NCBI GenBank assembly: GCA_027483445.1
Contig: JAIXUS010000065.1
Coordinates: forward strand, 1 to 49,731
Direction of reading: 5' to 3'
Source of the DNA: Bacteroidota bacterium
GTDB taxonomy: Bacteria; Bacteroidota; Bacteroidia; M30B66
Length of the DNA stretch: 49,731 nt
Every line of letters starts with the position of its first letter. Within the stretch, counting starts at the first letter, position 1. The notes below the pieces were generated by a model that saw only the letters and a program-made list of their open reading frames with translations, was not told where the DNA came from and did no database searches. The position numbers and the translations under genes were made by a program. Below are positions 22,924 to 32,487 of this stretch, piece after piece.

Positions 22924-24332
22924 CTGGTGCCCTGGATATCAATCTTCATCCTAAGCAGTTTGACGCCTACACTAGCTCGGCGACCGAGATCCTGTACGGT
23001 GGCGCAGCCGGCGGCGGGAAATCGTTTCTGATGCGCGTGGCTGCGATCCTCTGGTGCGCGCTCATACCCGGCCTGCAGATCTACCTGTTCCGCCGAATCT
23101 ATGACGACCTGATCAAGAACCATATCGAGGGATCAGCTGGCTTTCGTGTGCTGCTCGCGCCGTAGGTGACGGCCGGATGGGTGGACATCGTGGAGTCGGA
23201 GATCCGCTTTTGGAACGGCTCGAAGATCTACCTCTGTCATTGCGAGCACGAAAAGCACCGATTCAAGTACCAGGGTGCGGAAATGCACGTGCTGCTCATC
23301 GATGAGCTGACGACCTTCACTGAAGTGATCTACAAGTTCCTTCGCACCCGCGTGCGCATGACATCAATTGGCGTGCCGTCCGACCTCGCGGGGCGCTTTC
23401 CTCGCATTCTCTGCTCGTCCAACCCGGGCAACATCGGCCACGGATGGGTCAAGCGAACTTTCATCACCGGCCGCCAGCCGATGCTGGTCGAGCGCATGGG
23501 GGAGAGCGAGGGCGGGATGCTGCGCCAATTTATCCCGGCGCTCATGGAGGACAACCCGACGCTGGAGCGCGACGATCCGACCTATCGCGCCCGCATCAAG
23601 GGGCTAGGATCAGCCGCGCTTGTGCGCGCCTTCGAAAAAGGCGACTGGGATGCGGTGGCTGGCAGTTTCCTCGAAGGGGTATGGGACGCCGACAAGCACA
23701 TCGTCAAGCCCTTCCCGATCCCGTCGAACTGGAAAACGTGGCGTTCGCTGGACTGGGGCTATTCCAAACCCTATTCGGTGCTTTGGCATGCGTTGAACCC
23801 GGATGGCGTGCACTACGTCTGGCGAGAGCTTTACGGATGGGGTGAAAAGGAAAACGTCGGCAGCCGCGAGGAAGTTTCCGAAGTCGCCAAGAAGATCCAG
23901 CGCATCCAAGAGCACGACGCCCGGCTCGGCTACGAGTACCGCACGAACCCAGCCGACCCATCGATTTTCGCCAAAGTCGGCCACGAGCACTCAGTAGCAG
24001 GGCTTTTCCGGAAAAACAAAGTGATCTGGCAGCCAGCTGATGCCGGTGCCCGTAGCCGCGTCAACGGTGCGCAGCAGGTGATTGAGCTGCTGCAGTCCGA
24101 CCGCCTTTTCGTGTTCGAGTCCTGTCGGCACCTGATCCGGACCATGCCTGCGCTTATGCCGGACGAGAACAACCCGGAGGACGTGAACACGAAGATGGAG
24201 GATCACGCGTGGGATGCGCTGCGCTACGGGCTCATGCGCGTGCGCCGCTCGCCGGATGAGCAACAAATATCCGTTGACCCGGAGGAAGGCACTTATAAAC
24301 ATTCCGACGATACCTTCCGCCTGAAGGTCTAG
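22920..24332 (+). pseudogene. terL: Terminase large subunit, interrupted by one in-frame TAG
   Basis: 470 codons. Residues 1-81 have Walker A GGAAGGGKS (27-35); codon 82 is TAG (23163-23165); the same frame then continues without shift: VLLIDELTTF (Walker B), SLDWGYSKP, DPSIFAK and DHAWDALRYG (nuclease acids). Relatives read LAPW-V at this point, so TGG to TAG is the likely change. Without readthrough, packaging ATPase is lost; GTG 23166 could start a fragment lacking Walker A. Neighbouring late genes are intact, so the change is recent, suppressed, or a sequencing error. Confidence 0.85.
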
Positions 24333-24346
24333 AGCAGGGGAGCGAG

Positions 24347-26278
24347 ATGCCCGATATGAACAACGACAACCCGACCGGCTACCGCGACGCCCCGCCGGCA
24401 GAAGAGCTAGCGAAGAAGTGGAGTCAGCGCATCAGCCATGCGCGCACCTTCTGGGAAAAATTCCACAAGCGCGTGCGCCACAACCGCAAGACCGTGGCGG
24501 GCTTCGACTGGACCAAGGACCCGAGGAGCCAAGAGTTCTATATGCACCGGGCTAACCTGATCCACGGGACGATCACGGCGGTACTGCCTTCCGTCTACGC
24601 GAGAAACCCGGAGATCAGCACGACGCCAACCTACAGCGCCGAGAACCTCAAGCTTCTTTGCAAGACCATCGAGACGGTGACGAACCGGCAATTGGAGAAG
24701 GCCAAGCTCAAAGCCCGCGCCAAGGCAACCGTGCGCAGCGCGTTGACATCAAGCTTTGGCATCGTGAAGGTGATGTACCAGCGCGACTACGCGACTGACC
24801 CCGTCATCCTAAGCCGCATCAACGATACGCAGGACAACATCGCCGAGATCGAGCGATTGATTGCGTGTCTTGAGGACCCGCAGCAGCGCGGCGACCATGA
24901 AGCCAAGCGCGAGGAGCTGCGCCAGTTGATGGCCGCGCTCACCGAGCAGGTGGAGATCGTCGCAGCCGAAGGGCTGGTGATCGACCGCGTGTTGACCGAT
25001 AACCTTCTGATCGACCCGTCGGTGTGCGAGTTCTGGGATTACGCCGACGGCGACTGGATGTGCCAGATCGTGCCGATGAAGAAGTCCGCGGCGGAAGCAA
25101 AATACAAGATCAAGCTCGACAAGGCCAAGGCCTACGAGGACACCTCGGATCAGCAGGGCCGCAAGAAAGATGGCCGCATGGCCGCTGGCGCCGGCAATCT
25201 CGATGAGGACAAGCAGATTGCCATCCTTGAAATCTGGGACAAGACCACACAGCGCGTGCTGACGATGGCCGAGGGCTGCGACTTCTGGCTGCGTGAACCG
25301 TACTCTCCGCGCCGGGTCGGCGAGCGCTGGTATCCGTTCTTCCTGCTGCCGTTTCAGGTGGTCGACGGACAGTTCGTCGGCCCGTCGCTGGTGGATCTGA
25401 CCGAGAAGCTGCAGGACGAGCACAACAACGCCCGCGATCGCTACAACCAGCACCGCGACCTTTGTCTGCCTGGCTGGGTGGCGACGGGTGACGTCAACGA
25501 GAAGTCGATTCGCCGCTTCGAGGACTCCAAGCTTGGCGAGATCACCATCATCGACACGGAAGGCCGGCCGCTCGCGCAGGTCATTCAGGAGCGCAAGCAC
25601 CCGGCAATCGACCCGCTGGTGTATGACACCTCGGGCGTACGTTACGACTGGGAGCAGGTGACGGGGCTGCAGGATGCGGCCCGCTCGACGATGGTCAAGC
25701 CTAAGACTGCAACCGAGGCCTCAATCATGCAGCAGAGTCTGTCGGGCCGTGTCTCCGAGTTCCGAGATCAGATCGAGGACTGGCTTCAGGAAATCGCCCA
25801 GTATGTCGCGCAGGTTTTACTGCAGGAGATGACGCCGCAGCAAGTAGAGCGAATCATGGGACCACCCGAGACGCGCATCGTCGAAAAAAGCGGCGTTTCC
25901 GTCGAGGTCGTCGAGAAATCTTTCGACTGGCCCGAGCTCTCCCGTGACGAAGTGTTCGAGATGATCGAGATGAAGATCCGCGCCGGTACCACGGGCGCGC
26001 CTGACAAGCTGGAGCAGCAGGAAAATTGGGTGAAAGTTTTGCCGATCATTCAGGGGCTGGTACAGCAGATCATGCAGCTCAAATCGCAGGGTGTGGATAC
26101 CGAGCCGTTGGTCAACCTGATGCGCGAAACCGTCAAGCGCTTTGACGAACGGCTCGACGTGGAGCAGTTCCTGCCCGCCGATCCCCCTGCGCCTGCACCG
26201 TCGGCTTCGATGCCGGGCGGTGCGCCGATGAATCCGCTGGCGGCGCTGGTGCCACCGGCGGCTATGCCGATGCAATAA
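24347..26278 (+). CDS. Portal protein
   Basis: 643 residues. Head-vertex dodecamer through which DNA is packaged and ejected. Family signs: N-terminal helical region with YMHRANLIHGTITAVLPSVYARNP, stem/clip region rich in charged helices (170-290), a wing with PFQVVDGQFVGPSLVDLTEKLQDEHNNARD, and a C-terminal Pro/Ala-rich tail. It follows terL by 14 nt and precedes the scaffold. It resembles podoviral BPP-1-type portals. Confidence 0.9.
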   Translation: MPDMNNDNPTGYRDAPPAEELAKKWSQRISHARTFWEKFHKRVRHNRKTVAGFDWTKDPRSQEFYMHRANLIHGTITAVLPSVYARNPEISTTPTYSAENLKLLCKTIETVTNRQLEKAKLKARAKATVRSALTSSFGIVKVMYQRDYATDPVILSRINDTQDNIAEIERLIACLEDPQQRGDHEAKREELRQLMAALTEQVEIVAAEGLVIDRVLTDNLLIDPSVCEFWDYADGDWMCQIVPMKKSAAEAKYKIKLDKAKAYEDTSDQQGRKKDGRMAAGAGNLDEDKQIAILEIWDKTTQRVLTMAEGCDFWLREPYSPRRVGERWYPFFLLPFQVVDGQFVGPSLVDLTEKLQDEHNNARDRYNQHRDLCLPGWVATGDVNEKSIRRFEDSKLGEITIIDTEGRPLAQVIQERKHPAIDPLVYDTSGVRYDWEQVTGLQDAARSTMVKPKTATEASIMQQSLSGRVSEFRDQIEDWLQEIAQYVAQVLLQEMTPQQVERIMGPPETRIVEKSGVSVEVVEKSFDWPELSRDEVFEMIEMKIRAGTTGAPDKLEQQENWVKVLPIIQGLVQQIMQLKSQGVDTEPLVNLMRETVKRFDERLDVEQFLPADPPAPAPSASMPGGAPMNPLAALVPPAAMPMQ

Positions 26279-26305
26279 CCTGATCCACCATAACAAGGAG
26301 CAATC

Positions 26306-27451
26306 ATGCCGCCGGACGAGGACAGCCAGACCACCAATAACCAGATCGCCGATACCGCGACCCAAACCGAGGCGCCTGTTGCCTCGCCAGAGAAAACCTT
26401 ACACGAGGGTGACGCCGGTTCCGCCACCGCAGTCGCAGCCGACGCGCTGACCGCTGAACCGGCCGATGATCTGCCGACCGACAAGCCCGCCTCGGCACGG
26501 ATGAAGGCGCTGCTTGATGAGCTTTCCGGCGACGCGCTGGCAGGCCAAGCATCCGATGACGCGTCTGCCGCAGCTGCTAGCGCTGACGCCGCCATGGGCG
26601 CAGCTGAGGAAGCGTCGAGGAAAGCCGGCGGCCAGGCACCCGACGCTGCGCCAGAGGACGACAAGGCCAAGCCCGCCACCCCCGAGACCGAGGAAGCCGA
26701 GCTTTTAGAGGGGGTCAAGTCTGACCGCGGCCGCGAGCGTATCCGAGAGGTTTTTGCACAGAAAAAGCAGTTGGAGCAGGACATTGCCGAGTTTCGTGAT
26801 CTGGTGACTAGCACGAAGATGAGCCCGGAGCAGTTTGCGCAGACGCTGGAGTTCGGCCGCCTGATCAATTCCGGTGCCGAGCAGGACCTGCGTGTGGCAC
26901 TGGAGATGATTGAGCAGCAGCGCGCCGAGTTGTATCAGCGGCTCGGCGTGGAAGCGCCGGGCGTGGATCTGTTGGCCGGTCATGACGACCTGAAGGCGGC
27001 CGTCGATAACATGGAGATCACCCGCGATCGGGCCTTGGAGCTGGCGAAGTACCGCAAGCAGGATGCCGATACCCGCCAGCGCCAACAGGCGCAGCAGCAG
27101 ACGCAGGTGCAGCAAGCGCAATTCCAGCAGACGGTGCAGCAGGCGGCGACTGCAATGGAGACCTATCTGGAATCGCGGGCGAAGGAAGTGGATCACCCGG
27201 TGCGCATGAAGGCGATCCTGCAGCATTTTGGCGATCCGGCCAACCTGCAGGCATTCGTGCAGACCTACCAGCCGCAGCAGTGGATGGCGACCATCAAGAT
27301 GATGTACGACAGCGTGCAGGTGCCGCGCAGCGCGCCACCCTCTCGCGAGCAGCCGTTACGGACTCGACCTGCAACGCTCGGCAACCCGCAGTCATCGGGC
27401 CAGACGCCAATCGACCGCATTGCCGCCCACATGGACAACCTCGGCCTCTAG
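26306..27451 (+). CDS. Scaffolding protein
   Basis: 381 residues, acidic and Ala/Glu/Gln-rich, mostly coiled coil (about 130-300), with a Gln-rich stretch (RQRQQAQQQTQVQQAQF, around 252-268). No globular fold is evident. Position between portal and capsid genes and composition fit an assembly scaffold that is removed from the mature head. Confidence 0.82.
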   Translation: MPPDEDSQTTNNQIADTATQTEAPVASPEKTLHEGDAGSATAVAADALTAEPADDLPTDKPASARMKALLDELSGDALAGQASDDASAAAASADAAMGAAEEASRKAGGQAPDAAPEDDKAKPATPETEEAELLEGVKSDRGRERIREVFAQKKQLEQDIAEFRDLVTSTKMSPEQFAQTLEFGRLINSGAEQDLRVALEMIEQQRAELYQRLGVEAPGVDLLAGHDDLKAAVDNMEITRDRALELAKYRKQDADTRQRQQAQQQTQVQQAQFQQTVQQAATAMETYLESRAKEVDHPVRMKAILQHFGDPANLQAFVQTYQPQQWMATIKMMYDSVQVPRSAPPSREQPLRTRPATLGNPQSSGQTPIDRIAAHMDNLGL

Positions 27452-27478
27452 GCCGTCTGACCCCAAGGAGAAACCGAC

Positions 27479-27850
27479 ATGGCCTTGACCAGCCTGAAGA
27501 TCACGAAGAAGGAAATTAAGGAGCGCGAGAAGGAGATGAGCGTTGGCCTCGGCTCTTCCGATGGCGAGCGCTTCCCATACGGTACCCGACTGGATCTGGA
27601 CAACGACACTATCGAAAAGCTGGGCATCAAGGACCTGCCACCGGTGGGCGCGACCATGATGATCGAGGCGAAAGTGACCGTCATCGGGTCCCGCCAATCA
27701 GCCACGAAAGAGCGCACCAATCGCAACCTTGAGCTCCAGATCACGGACATGGAACTGGACAGGGGCGAGGAGGAGGACGACGAGGGCGAGATGACTCGGG
27801 GCGATTCCAAGCCGTTGAACGCGCTGGCGCAGCGCATGAAGGACTACTGA
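27479..27850 (+). CDS. Capsid staple/cement-like protein
   Basis: 123 residues with the opening LTSLKITKKE and a beta-rich body (GATMMIEAKVTVIG ... NLELQITDMEL), then acidic RGEEEDDEG. This matches phage capsid-staple proteins encoded before the major capsid gene. It probably stabilises the outer shell. Confidence 0.75.
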   Translation: MALTSLKITKKEIKEREKEMSVGLGSSDGERFPYGTRLDLDNDTIEKLGIKDLPPVGATMMIEAKVTVIGSRQSATKERTNRNLELQITDMELDRGEEEDDEGEMTRGDSKPLNALAQRMKDY

Positions 27851-28157
27851 TACAAAAATGCCGGGGGGCCTTGACGCCCTCTGATAATTGCCGTGCCAGT
27901 TCAGCGCAAAAGGACAAGCTGCCAGCGGGGAAGAGCGTAAGCGGAGATCGCCTCCCGCGCCGCCGGCAGCTGCCTTTGTGCAGTAACACGCCGAATTTGT
28001 CGCTGCATCGCCGGGGTCGCGTCCGGTAGCGCAAGCGCCGCTCAGGAACAGTCGTACCCGAAGTCGCGCCGGGACCCTGAGCAGCCGAAGCAAGACGGGC
28101 TTGCGTGCCGTCACGGTGTGGAAGGTGAACCTCAACCTTTCATTTCGGAGCAGTGAC
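27851..28157 (+). other. Structured 307-bp gap before the capsid gene
   Basis: No ORF fits. Several inverted repeats are visible: AGCTGCC/GGCAGCT (27917-27923, 27965-27971) enclosing GCGGG/CCCGC (27925-27929, 27954-27958); GACGG/CCGTC (28094-28098, 28108-28112); AAGGT/ACCTT (28122-28126, 28135-28139) just before the capsid SD. The stretch is GC-rich and could be a leader RNA that raises or times capsid translation, or a packaged ncRNA. Confidence 0.5.
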
Positions 28158-29204
28158 ATGCCTATTTCCAATCAAGACCTGCAAGAACTTGCGAAGGTCT
28201 CGCTCGACGAGTACCTGCGTAACATCCCCGTTGACCAGATCGCCACCGAGCGCCCGCTGCTGAAAAAGCTCATGGGCGGGCGCAAGATGTTCTTGGGCGC
28301 GAAACAAAACGTCATCGAAAACATCCGCAAGACCTACGGATCGAACTTTAACTGGGCCTACGGCGAAGAGGCCGTCAGCTTCAACAAGCGCAACACTACC
28401 GAGCAGGCGGCTTTCCCGTGGCGCCGTGCTGTTGACGGCCTGTACCTCGACTATGACCGCCTATACGGCGCTGGTATCAAGGTGCGCGAGGGCGAGCGAG
28501 GCGCATACAAGCTGGAGCAGAACGAAAAAGTGCAGCTGCTGAACCTGCTCGACGAGCAGATGGAAAGCCTAAAGGAAGGCTTCCTTCAGAAGCTTGACCT
28601 CGAAATGCACCGCGACGGCACGCAGGATGCGGATGCGATCGCCGGCCTCGACGTGCTGATCTCCACTGCCCCGAACACGGGTGTCGTCGGAGGCCTCGAT
28701 GCAGCAACCGCGACTTACTGGCGCAACTATGCCAAGACCGCGATCTCAACCGCGTCGATTGGTACGCTGGCGCAGGAAATGGAAGCGGCATGGCGCAAGT
28801 GCATCAAGAACGGCGGCAGCCCGGATTTCATCCTTGCGGGCGGCAAGTTCATTGACGCCTACCGCAAGGAGATCACCGTCACCAACAACGCCAATGCGGG
28901 CAGCACCAAGACGCTCGACGCAGGCGTTGGCACGGGAGTCAACACCGGCCTGTACTTCAAGGGCGTGGAGATCATCTGGGACCCGCAGTTTGAGGAACTG
29001 GATGCACTGCTGACTCCGACCGTCCAGTGGGAAAAGCGCTGCTACTTCATTAACACCAAGCACATGAAGTACCGCGACGACGACATGGATATCGTGACCC
29101 CGATCCGCCCGCATGATGTGCTGGCGATGTACGCGATGGTCAACCTGCGCTGTGCACTGTCGGTCAACCGCCGTAACGCTCAGGCTGTCCTCGCGATCGC
29201 CTAA
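28158..29204 (+). CDS. Major capsid protein
   Basis: 348 residues from ATG 28158 (MPISNQDLQELAKVSLDEYL). HK97-like capsid of the podoviral type: N-terminal arm, E-loop region (30-75, GGRKMFLGAKQNVIENIRKTYGSNF in pieces), A-domain with IIWDPQFEEL. Position after scaffold and staple supports it. An intrinsic terminator follows, so capsid can be made in excess. Confidence 0.9.
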   Translation: MPISNQDLQELAKVSLDEYLRNIPVDQIATERPLLKKLMGGRKMFLGAKQNVIENIRKTYGSNFNWAYGEEAVSFNKRNTTEQAAFPWRRAVDGLYLDYDRLYGAGIKVREGERGAYKLEQNEKVQLLNLLDEQMESLKEGFLQKLDLEMHRDGTQDADAIAGLDVLISTAPNTGVVGGLDAATATYWRNYAKTAISTASIGTLAQEMEAAWRKCIKNGGSPDFILAGGKFIDAYRKEITVTNNANAGSTKTLDAGVGTGVNTGLYFKGVEIIWDPQFEELDALLTPTVQWEKRCYFINTKHMKYRDDDMDIVTPIRPHDVLAMYAMVNLRCALSVNRRNAQAVLAIA

Positions 29205-29219
29205 CCGGCGAAGCGACTT

Positions 29220-29251
29220 CCCCGGCCGGTGTACTCCGGTCGGGGCTTTTT
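29220..29251 (+). terminator. Strong intrinsic terminator after the capsid gene
   Basis: CCCCGGCCGG (29220-29229) / CCGGTCGGGG (29236-29245), one G-T wobble, 6-nt loop, followed by CTTTTT. Confidence 0.9.
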
Positions 29252-29278
29252 CATCACAACAACGCGAGGAACATGAAC

Positions 29279-29620
29279 ATGAGCAAAACCACCGTACCGC
29301 TGCTGGAAGTCACCGTGCGCCGTGACGCCAATACGATCACCCCTGTGACCGTCGCTCCCTACGAACTGACGATCCTGAAGAACATGTTCGGCAAGGAGAA
29401 CGTGACCGAAGGCGATGCCGTTGGCGTCATCGAAGTGGAAGCCGAGGCCGAGCACGAGCGTCTGGCTGCCAAGTATGGCTTCGAGAAGGTTGCGAAGGTG
29501 TATGGCGACGACGATGGCGAACGCCTTGCCGAGCTGGTGCAGAAGGCCGCAGTGAGGGCTGAAAGGGCATCGGCGAAGAGGGCCGAGAAGAGCGAGAAGG
29601 CCGACGCGCCGGAAGTGTAA
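29279..29620 (+). CDS. Small virion-region protein, hypothetical
   Basis: 113 residues from ATG 29279 (SD GAGGA 8 nt upstream; ATG 29273 is two codons earlier but too close). Beta-rich start (VPLLEVTVRRDANTITPVTVAPYELTILKN in pieces), then a Lys/Glu/Ala-rich helical tail. No family known to me. It sits between capsid and fibre. Confidence 0.68.
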   Translation: MSKTTVPLLEVTVRRDANTITPVTVAPYELTILKNMFGKENVTEGDAVGVIEVEAEAEHERLAAKYGFEKVAKVYGDDDGERLAELVQKAAVRAERASAKRAEKSEKADAPEV

Positions 29621-29650
29621 GCACGCGCAGCACCCGATCGAGGAGCATCC

Positions 29651-31285
29651 ATGCAGCCGCAAGAATACGAACGCCAGACCGATTTTACCGAGCGCGACGG
29701 GGACGACACCGACCACAGCGCGCTGAATCAGGAGTTCGATGCGGCTGCGCTCACGATCAACCAGATCCGCAGGAACCTAGCCCAGATTCAGCGTGATGAC
29801 GGCGCGCTCCAGAATGGTATCGTCACGGCAGACTCACTGGACGACTCCGCGTTTGATGCGGTACTGGTCAACGTCAATCAAGCGACAACGCAGGCGCAAC
29901 AGGCAGCTCAATCAGCGCTAACCTCTGCCACGACTGCCAACACATCGGCCCAGTTTGCGCAGACGGCCCGTACTGGCGCCGAAGCTGCGCGTGACGGCGC
30001 GTCAGCCAATGCACAATCAGCGCTTGCCAGTGCTCAGGCGGCATCGACCAGCCAGGCGGCGGCGGCCGGGTCGCAGGCTGCGGCTACCACCAGCGCGGCA
30101 AGCGCAAGCGCCAGTGCATCGACAGCCAGCACACAAGCTGGCATTGCAACTACCAAGGCGACCGAGGCGTCGGCCAGTGCGTCCGCAGCAGCGACCTCAG
30201 CAAATAACGCATCAACCTCGGCAGGTACTGCTGCGACCTCCGCATCCATTGCAACCACCAAGGCAGCGGAGGCGTCTGCCAGCTCAGTAGCAGCTTCTGT
30301 CGCGGCCTCGACGGCATCGACCGCCGCGGCCAGCGCTGGAAACTTGGCGACGGCTTCTGCAACATCCGCCACCAATGCATCGACCAGCGCGACGGCTGCA
30401 TCGACCTCGGCTACCAATTCCGCCAACAGCGCGACGGCTGCAGCAGGATCGGCGACGACCGCTACCACACAGGCAAGTAATGCATCGAACAGCGCGGCGA
30501 ATGCGTCCAACAGTGCAATGGCAGCAGCTAGCTCGGCATCGACGGCGGCCTCTCAAGCAAATATTGCGACAACACAAGCAGCCAATTCTGCTGCCTCTGC
30601 CGCTACAGCAGAGGCAGCACGGGATGCCACACTTGCAGCCTTTGACAACTTTGACGACAGATATCTTGGTGCGAAAGCCGCTGATCCTACATTTGACAAC
30701 GACGGAAACGCTTTGGTAGCCGGCTCGCTTTACTTCAATAGTGCTGCCGGGATCATGAAGGTATTCACCGGATCAGCATGGGTCGCCGCTTATGTTTCTG
30801 GGGCAGGATTTTTATCTGTTTCTCAGAACTTGGCCGATGTGCAAAACATCCAAACGGCGCGAGAAAATATTGAAGCCGCGTCGGTTTTATCCCCAAATTT
30901 TTTTGGTACGCCATCGGCCCCTACAGCTGCCCCAAAAACCAGTTCGACTCAAATTGCCACGACTGAGTTTGTTGACCGTCTGCGTTCACTACTTCAACCA
31001 ACAACCCCATCGACTGGCGGAACGGCCACTACAGGTGATCGCGGAGCGTTGCTGTCGGTCACAGGCGGCGTGACCATCCCTACCTCGGTCTTCGCCGCGA
31101 ACGACACCTTCACGATCTACAACAACTCGGCGGCCAACATCACGCTCACGCAGGGCGCGGGTCTGACGCTCCGTCAGGTCGGCACGGCCAGCACGGGAAA
31201 CCGCACCCTCGCGCAGCGGGGGCTCGCGACCGTGCTCTTCATATCCGCGACCGAGGCGGTCATCTCCGGCGGGGGCCTGACCTAA
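29651..31285 (+). CDS. Tail fibre 1, Ala/Ser/Thr-repeat stalk
   Basis: 544 residues. N-terminal virion anchor (1-60; DDTDHSALNQEFD at 18-30, also in fibre 2). A long stalk (70-320) of Ala/Ser/Thr repeats like lambda Stf follows, then a distal region and a C-terminal domain (LSVTGGVTIPTSVFAANDTFTIYNNSAANITLTQGAGLTLR... TLAQRGLATVLFISA in pieces) typical of carbohydrate-binding tips. SD GAGGAG. The 30640-31000 stretch is AT-richer than its surroundings, suggesting tip exchange. Confidence 0.88.
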   Translation: MQPQEYERQTDFTERDGDDTDHSALNQEFDAAALTINQIRRNLAQIQRDDGALQNGIVTADSLDDSAFDAVLVNVNQATTQAQQAAQSALTSATTANTSAQFAQTARTGAEAARDGASANAQSALASAQAASTSQAAAAGSQAAATTSAASASASASTASTQAGIATTKATEASASASAAATSANNASTSAGTAATSASIATTKAAEASASSVAASVAASTASTAAASAGNLATASATSATNASTSATAASTSATNSANSATAAAGSATTATTQASNASNSAANASNSAMAAASSASTAASQANIATTQAANSAASAATAEAARDATLAAFDNFDDRYLGAKAADPTFDNDGNALVAGSLYFNSAAGIMKVFTGSAWVAAYVSGAGFLSVSQNLADVQNIQTARENIEAASVLSPNFFGTPSAPTAAPKTSSTQIATTEFVDRLRSLLQPTTPSTGGTATTGDRGALLSVTGGVTIPTSVFAANDTFTIYNNSAANITLTQGAGLTLRQVGTASTGNRTLAQRGLATVLFISATEAVISGGGLT

Positions 31286-31286
31286 G

Positions 31287-32114
31287 ATGGCCGGGATCCA
31301 CAACCTCTTCGCGGCTTACGGCGTCGGCCGGTCGCAGGTCACGCTCAACATAGCATCCTCGACCTACAACTACGACGTCTTCGCGAACCGAGGCCCCAAC
31401 TACGTCGCCGGGCAGACCGACATCGTCGTGACCGTGCCGTCGGCGGTCACGGTCGGCTCCACCAGCACCGGGGCCTACGCGATGCTGGTCCCTTCTGCCT
31501 TCAGCCCTACCGACACCGTCACGATCGTCAACAGCGGGACGATTCAGGGGATGGGCGGCGCGGGCGGTAGCGGTGGCCCCGCAGGCGCAAGCCCCGGCAA
31601 CATTGCAGGCGCTAGTCCCGGCGGCGGCGGTGCTTCTGGTGGCAACGCAGTGTTTGTTAATCGCCCTGTCACCATCCAAAACAACGGGACTATTGCGGCT
31701 GGCGGCGGTGGCGGTGGCGGTGGCGGTGGTGCGGCAAGATCCAATACAAAAGGCGCGAACGCATCAGGCGGCGGCGGTGGCGGCGGCGGATCCGGATTTA
31801 ATGGGGGCGTAGCCGGTGGAGGTGGCTCTCCTGGCGGAAACCCCGGTGGTGCTGGCAATTCCTCTTCTGGCGGCAGCGGCGGCGGTGGCGGCGCATCAAG
31901 TAGTAACGCAGGTACTGCCAACGGCGGCGGCGGCGGCACTGGCGGCGGTCGCGGCGCAGCGGGAAGTTCGGGCGGCCCGGGCAGCAGCGGCGGCTCAACT
32001 GGTGTTGGTTCAAACGGCTCTGGCGCTGGCGGTGGATCTCCGGGCGCTTACATCGTTGGGAACTCTTTTGTTACTTGGCCGGCAACCGGAACTCGCTTTG
32101 GCAGCGTGGCTTGA
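31287..32114 (+). CDS. Glycine-rich tail adhesin
   Basis: 275 residues. A beta N-terminus (1-85) is followed by a very Gly-rich region (86-248) of GG-x-GG repeats with Ser/Ala/Asn, and a C-terminal AYIVGNSFVTWPATGTRFGSV. This resembles S16 gp38-type polyglycine-helix sandwiches, which form receptor-contacting tips. It starts one base after fibre 1, so the two are likely made together and joined in the virion. Confidence 0.78.
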   Translation: MAGIHNLFAAYGVGRSQVTLNIASSTYNYDVFANRGPNYVAGQTDIVVTVPSAVTVGSTSTGAYAMLVPSAFSPTDTVTIVNSGTIQGMGGAGGSGGPAGASPGNIAGASPGGGGASGGNAVFVNRPVTIQNNGTIAAGGGGGGGGGGAARSNTKGANASGGGGGGGGSGFNGGVAGGGGSPGGNPGGAGNSSSGGSGGGGGASSSNAGTANGGGGGTGGGRGAAGSSGGPGSSGGSTGVGSNGSGAGGGSPGAYIVGNSFVTWPATGTRFGSVA

Positions 32115-32125
32115 ATGGAGAGAGC

Positions 32126-32485
32126 ATGAAAATCATCTATATGAAGATTCACCAGTTTGATGAGAAAACGTACTCGCTGATCGCATCGTTTGCCTCGGAC
32201 GCCACCAAGTATCAAGACCCGGGCAAGTATTCGGCCTATGCCTTCCAGCCCATGAACATGTGGCCGGACGTCTCCGATCCTGCCGAGATCAAGAAGCGCA
32301 TCGCCATTGCTGGCATCTGGCATGCCGAGCAGCAGGAGCGCGAGGAAAAGTTCGTCGCCGATCCTGCCAAAGTGGCCGAGTACAGGGCGATGGTCGGCAA
32401 CGAGAACAGCTACCCGGTATCGTCGTTGATACCGCCCGCGCCCGTGCCGCCGGACAACGACCCGGCCCCGATTCTGGAGGTCTGA
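32126..32485 (+). CDS. Hypothetical tail-fibre-region protein
   Basis: 119 residues from ATG 32126 (SD GGAGAG). An N-terminal IYMKIHQFDEKTYSLIASF segment, acidic helical middle (AEQQEREEKFVADPAKVAEY) and Pro-rich C-terminus (PPAPVPPDNDPAP). Position suggests a fibre chaperone or accessory; no motif shows it. Confidence 0.65.
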   Translation: MKIIYMKIHQFDEKTYSLIASFASDATKYQDPGKYSAYAFQPMNMWPDVSDPAEIKKRIAIAGIWHAEQQEREEKFVADPAKVAEYRAMVGNENSYPVSSLIPPAPVPPDNDPAPILEV

Positions 32486-32487
32486 GC

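Noticed and set aside
27851-28157. A tRNA (for example an amber suppressor) in the pre-capsid gap
   Set aside because: No T-loop GTTCGAATC-like box or seven-base acceptor pair could be found; the hairpins do not make a cloverleaf.
30034-30510. Ala/Asp/Val-rich minus-strand ORF
   Set aside because: Shadow of the fibre repeats on the opposite strand.
29955-30611. CRISPR-like or tandem repeat array
   Set aside because: The repetition is codon-level Ala/Ser/Thr in an open frame, with no constant repeat and spacer lengths; it is the fibre stalk.
31544-31939. Proline-rich protein on the minus strand
   Set aside because: It is the complement of the GGC/GGT-rich adhesin codons; no start signal or neighbour supports it.
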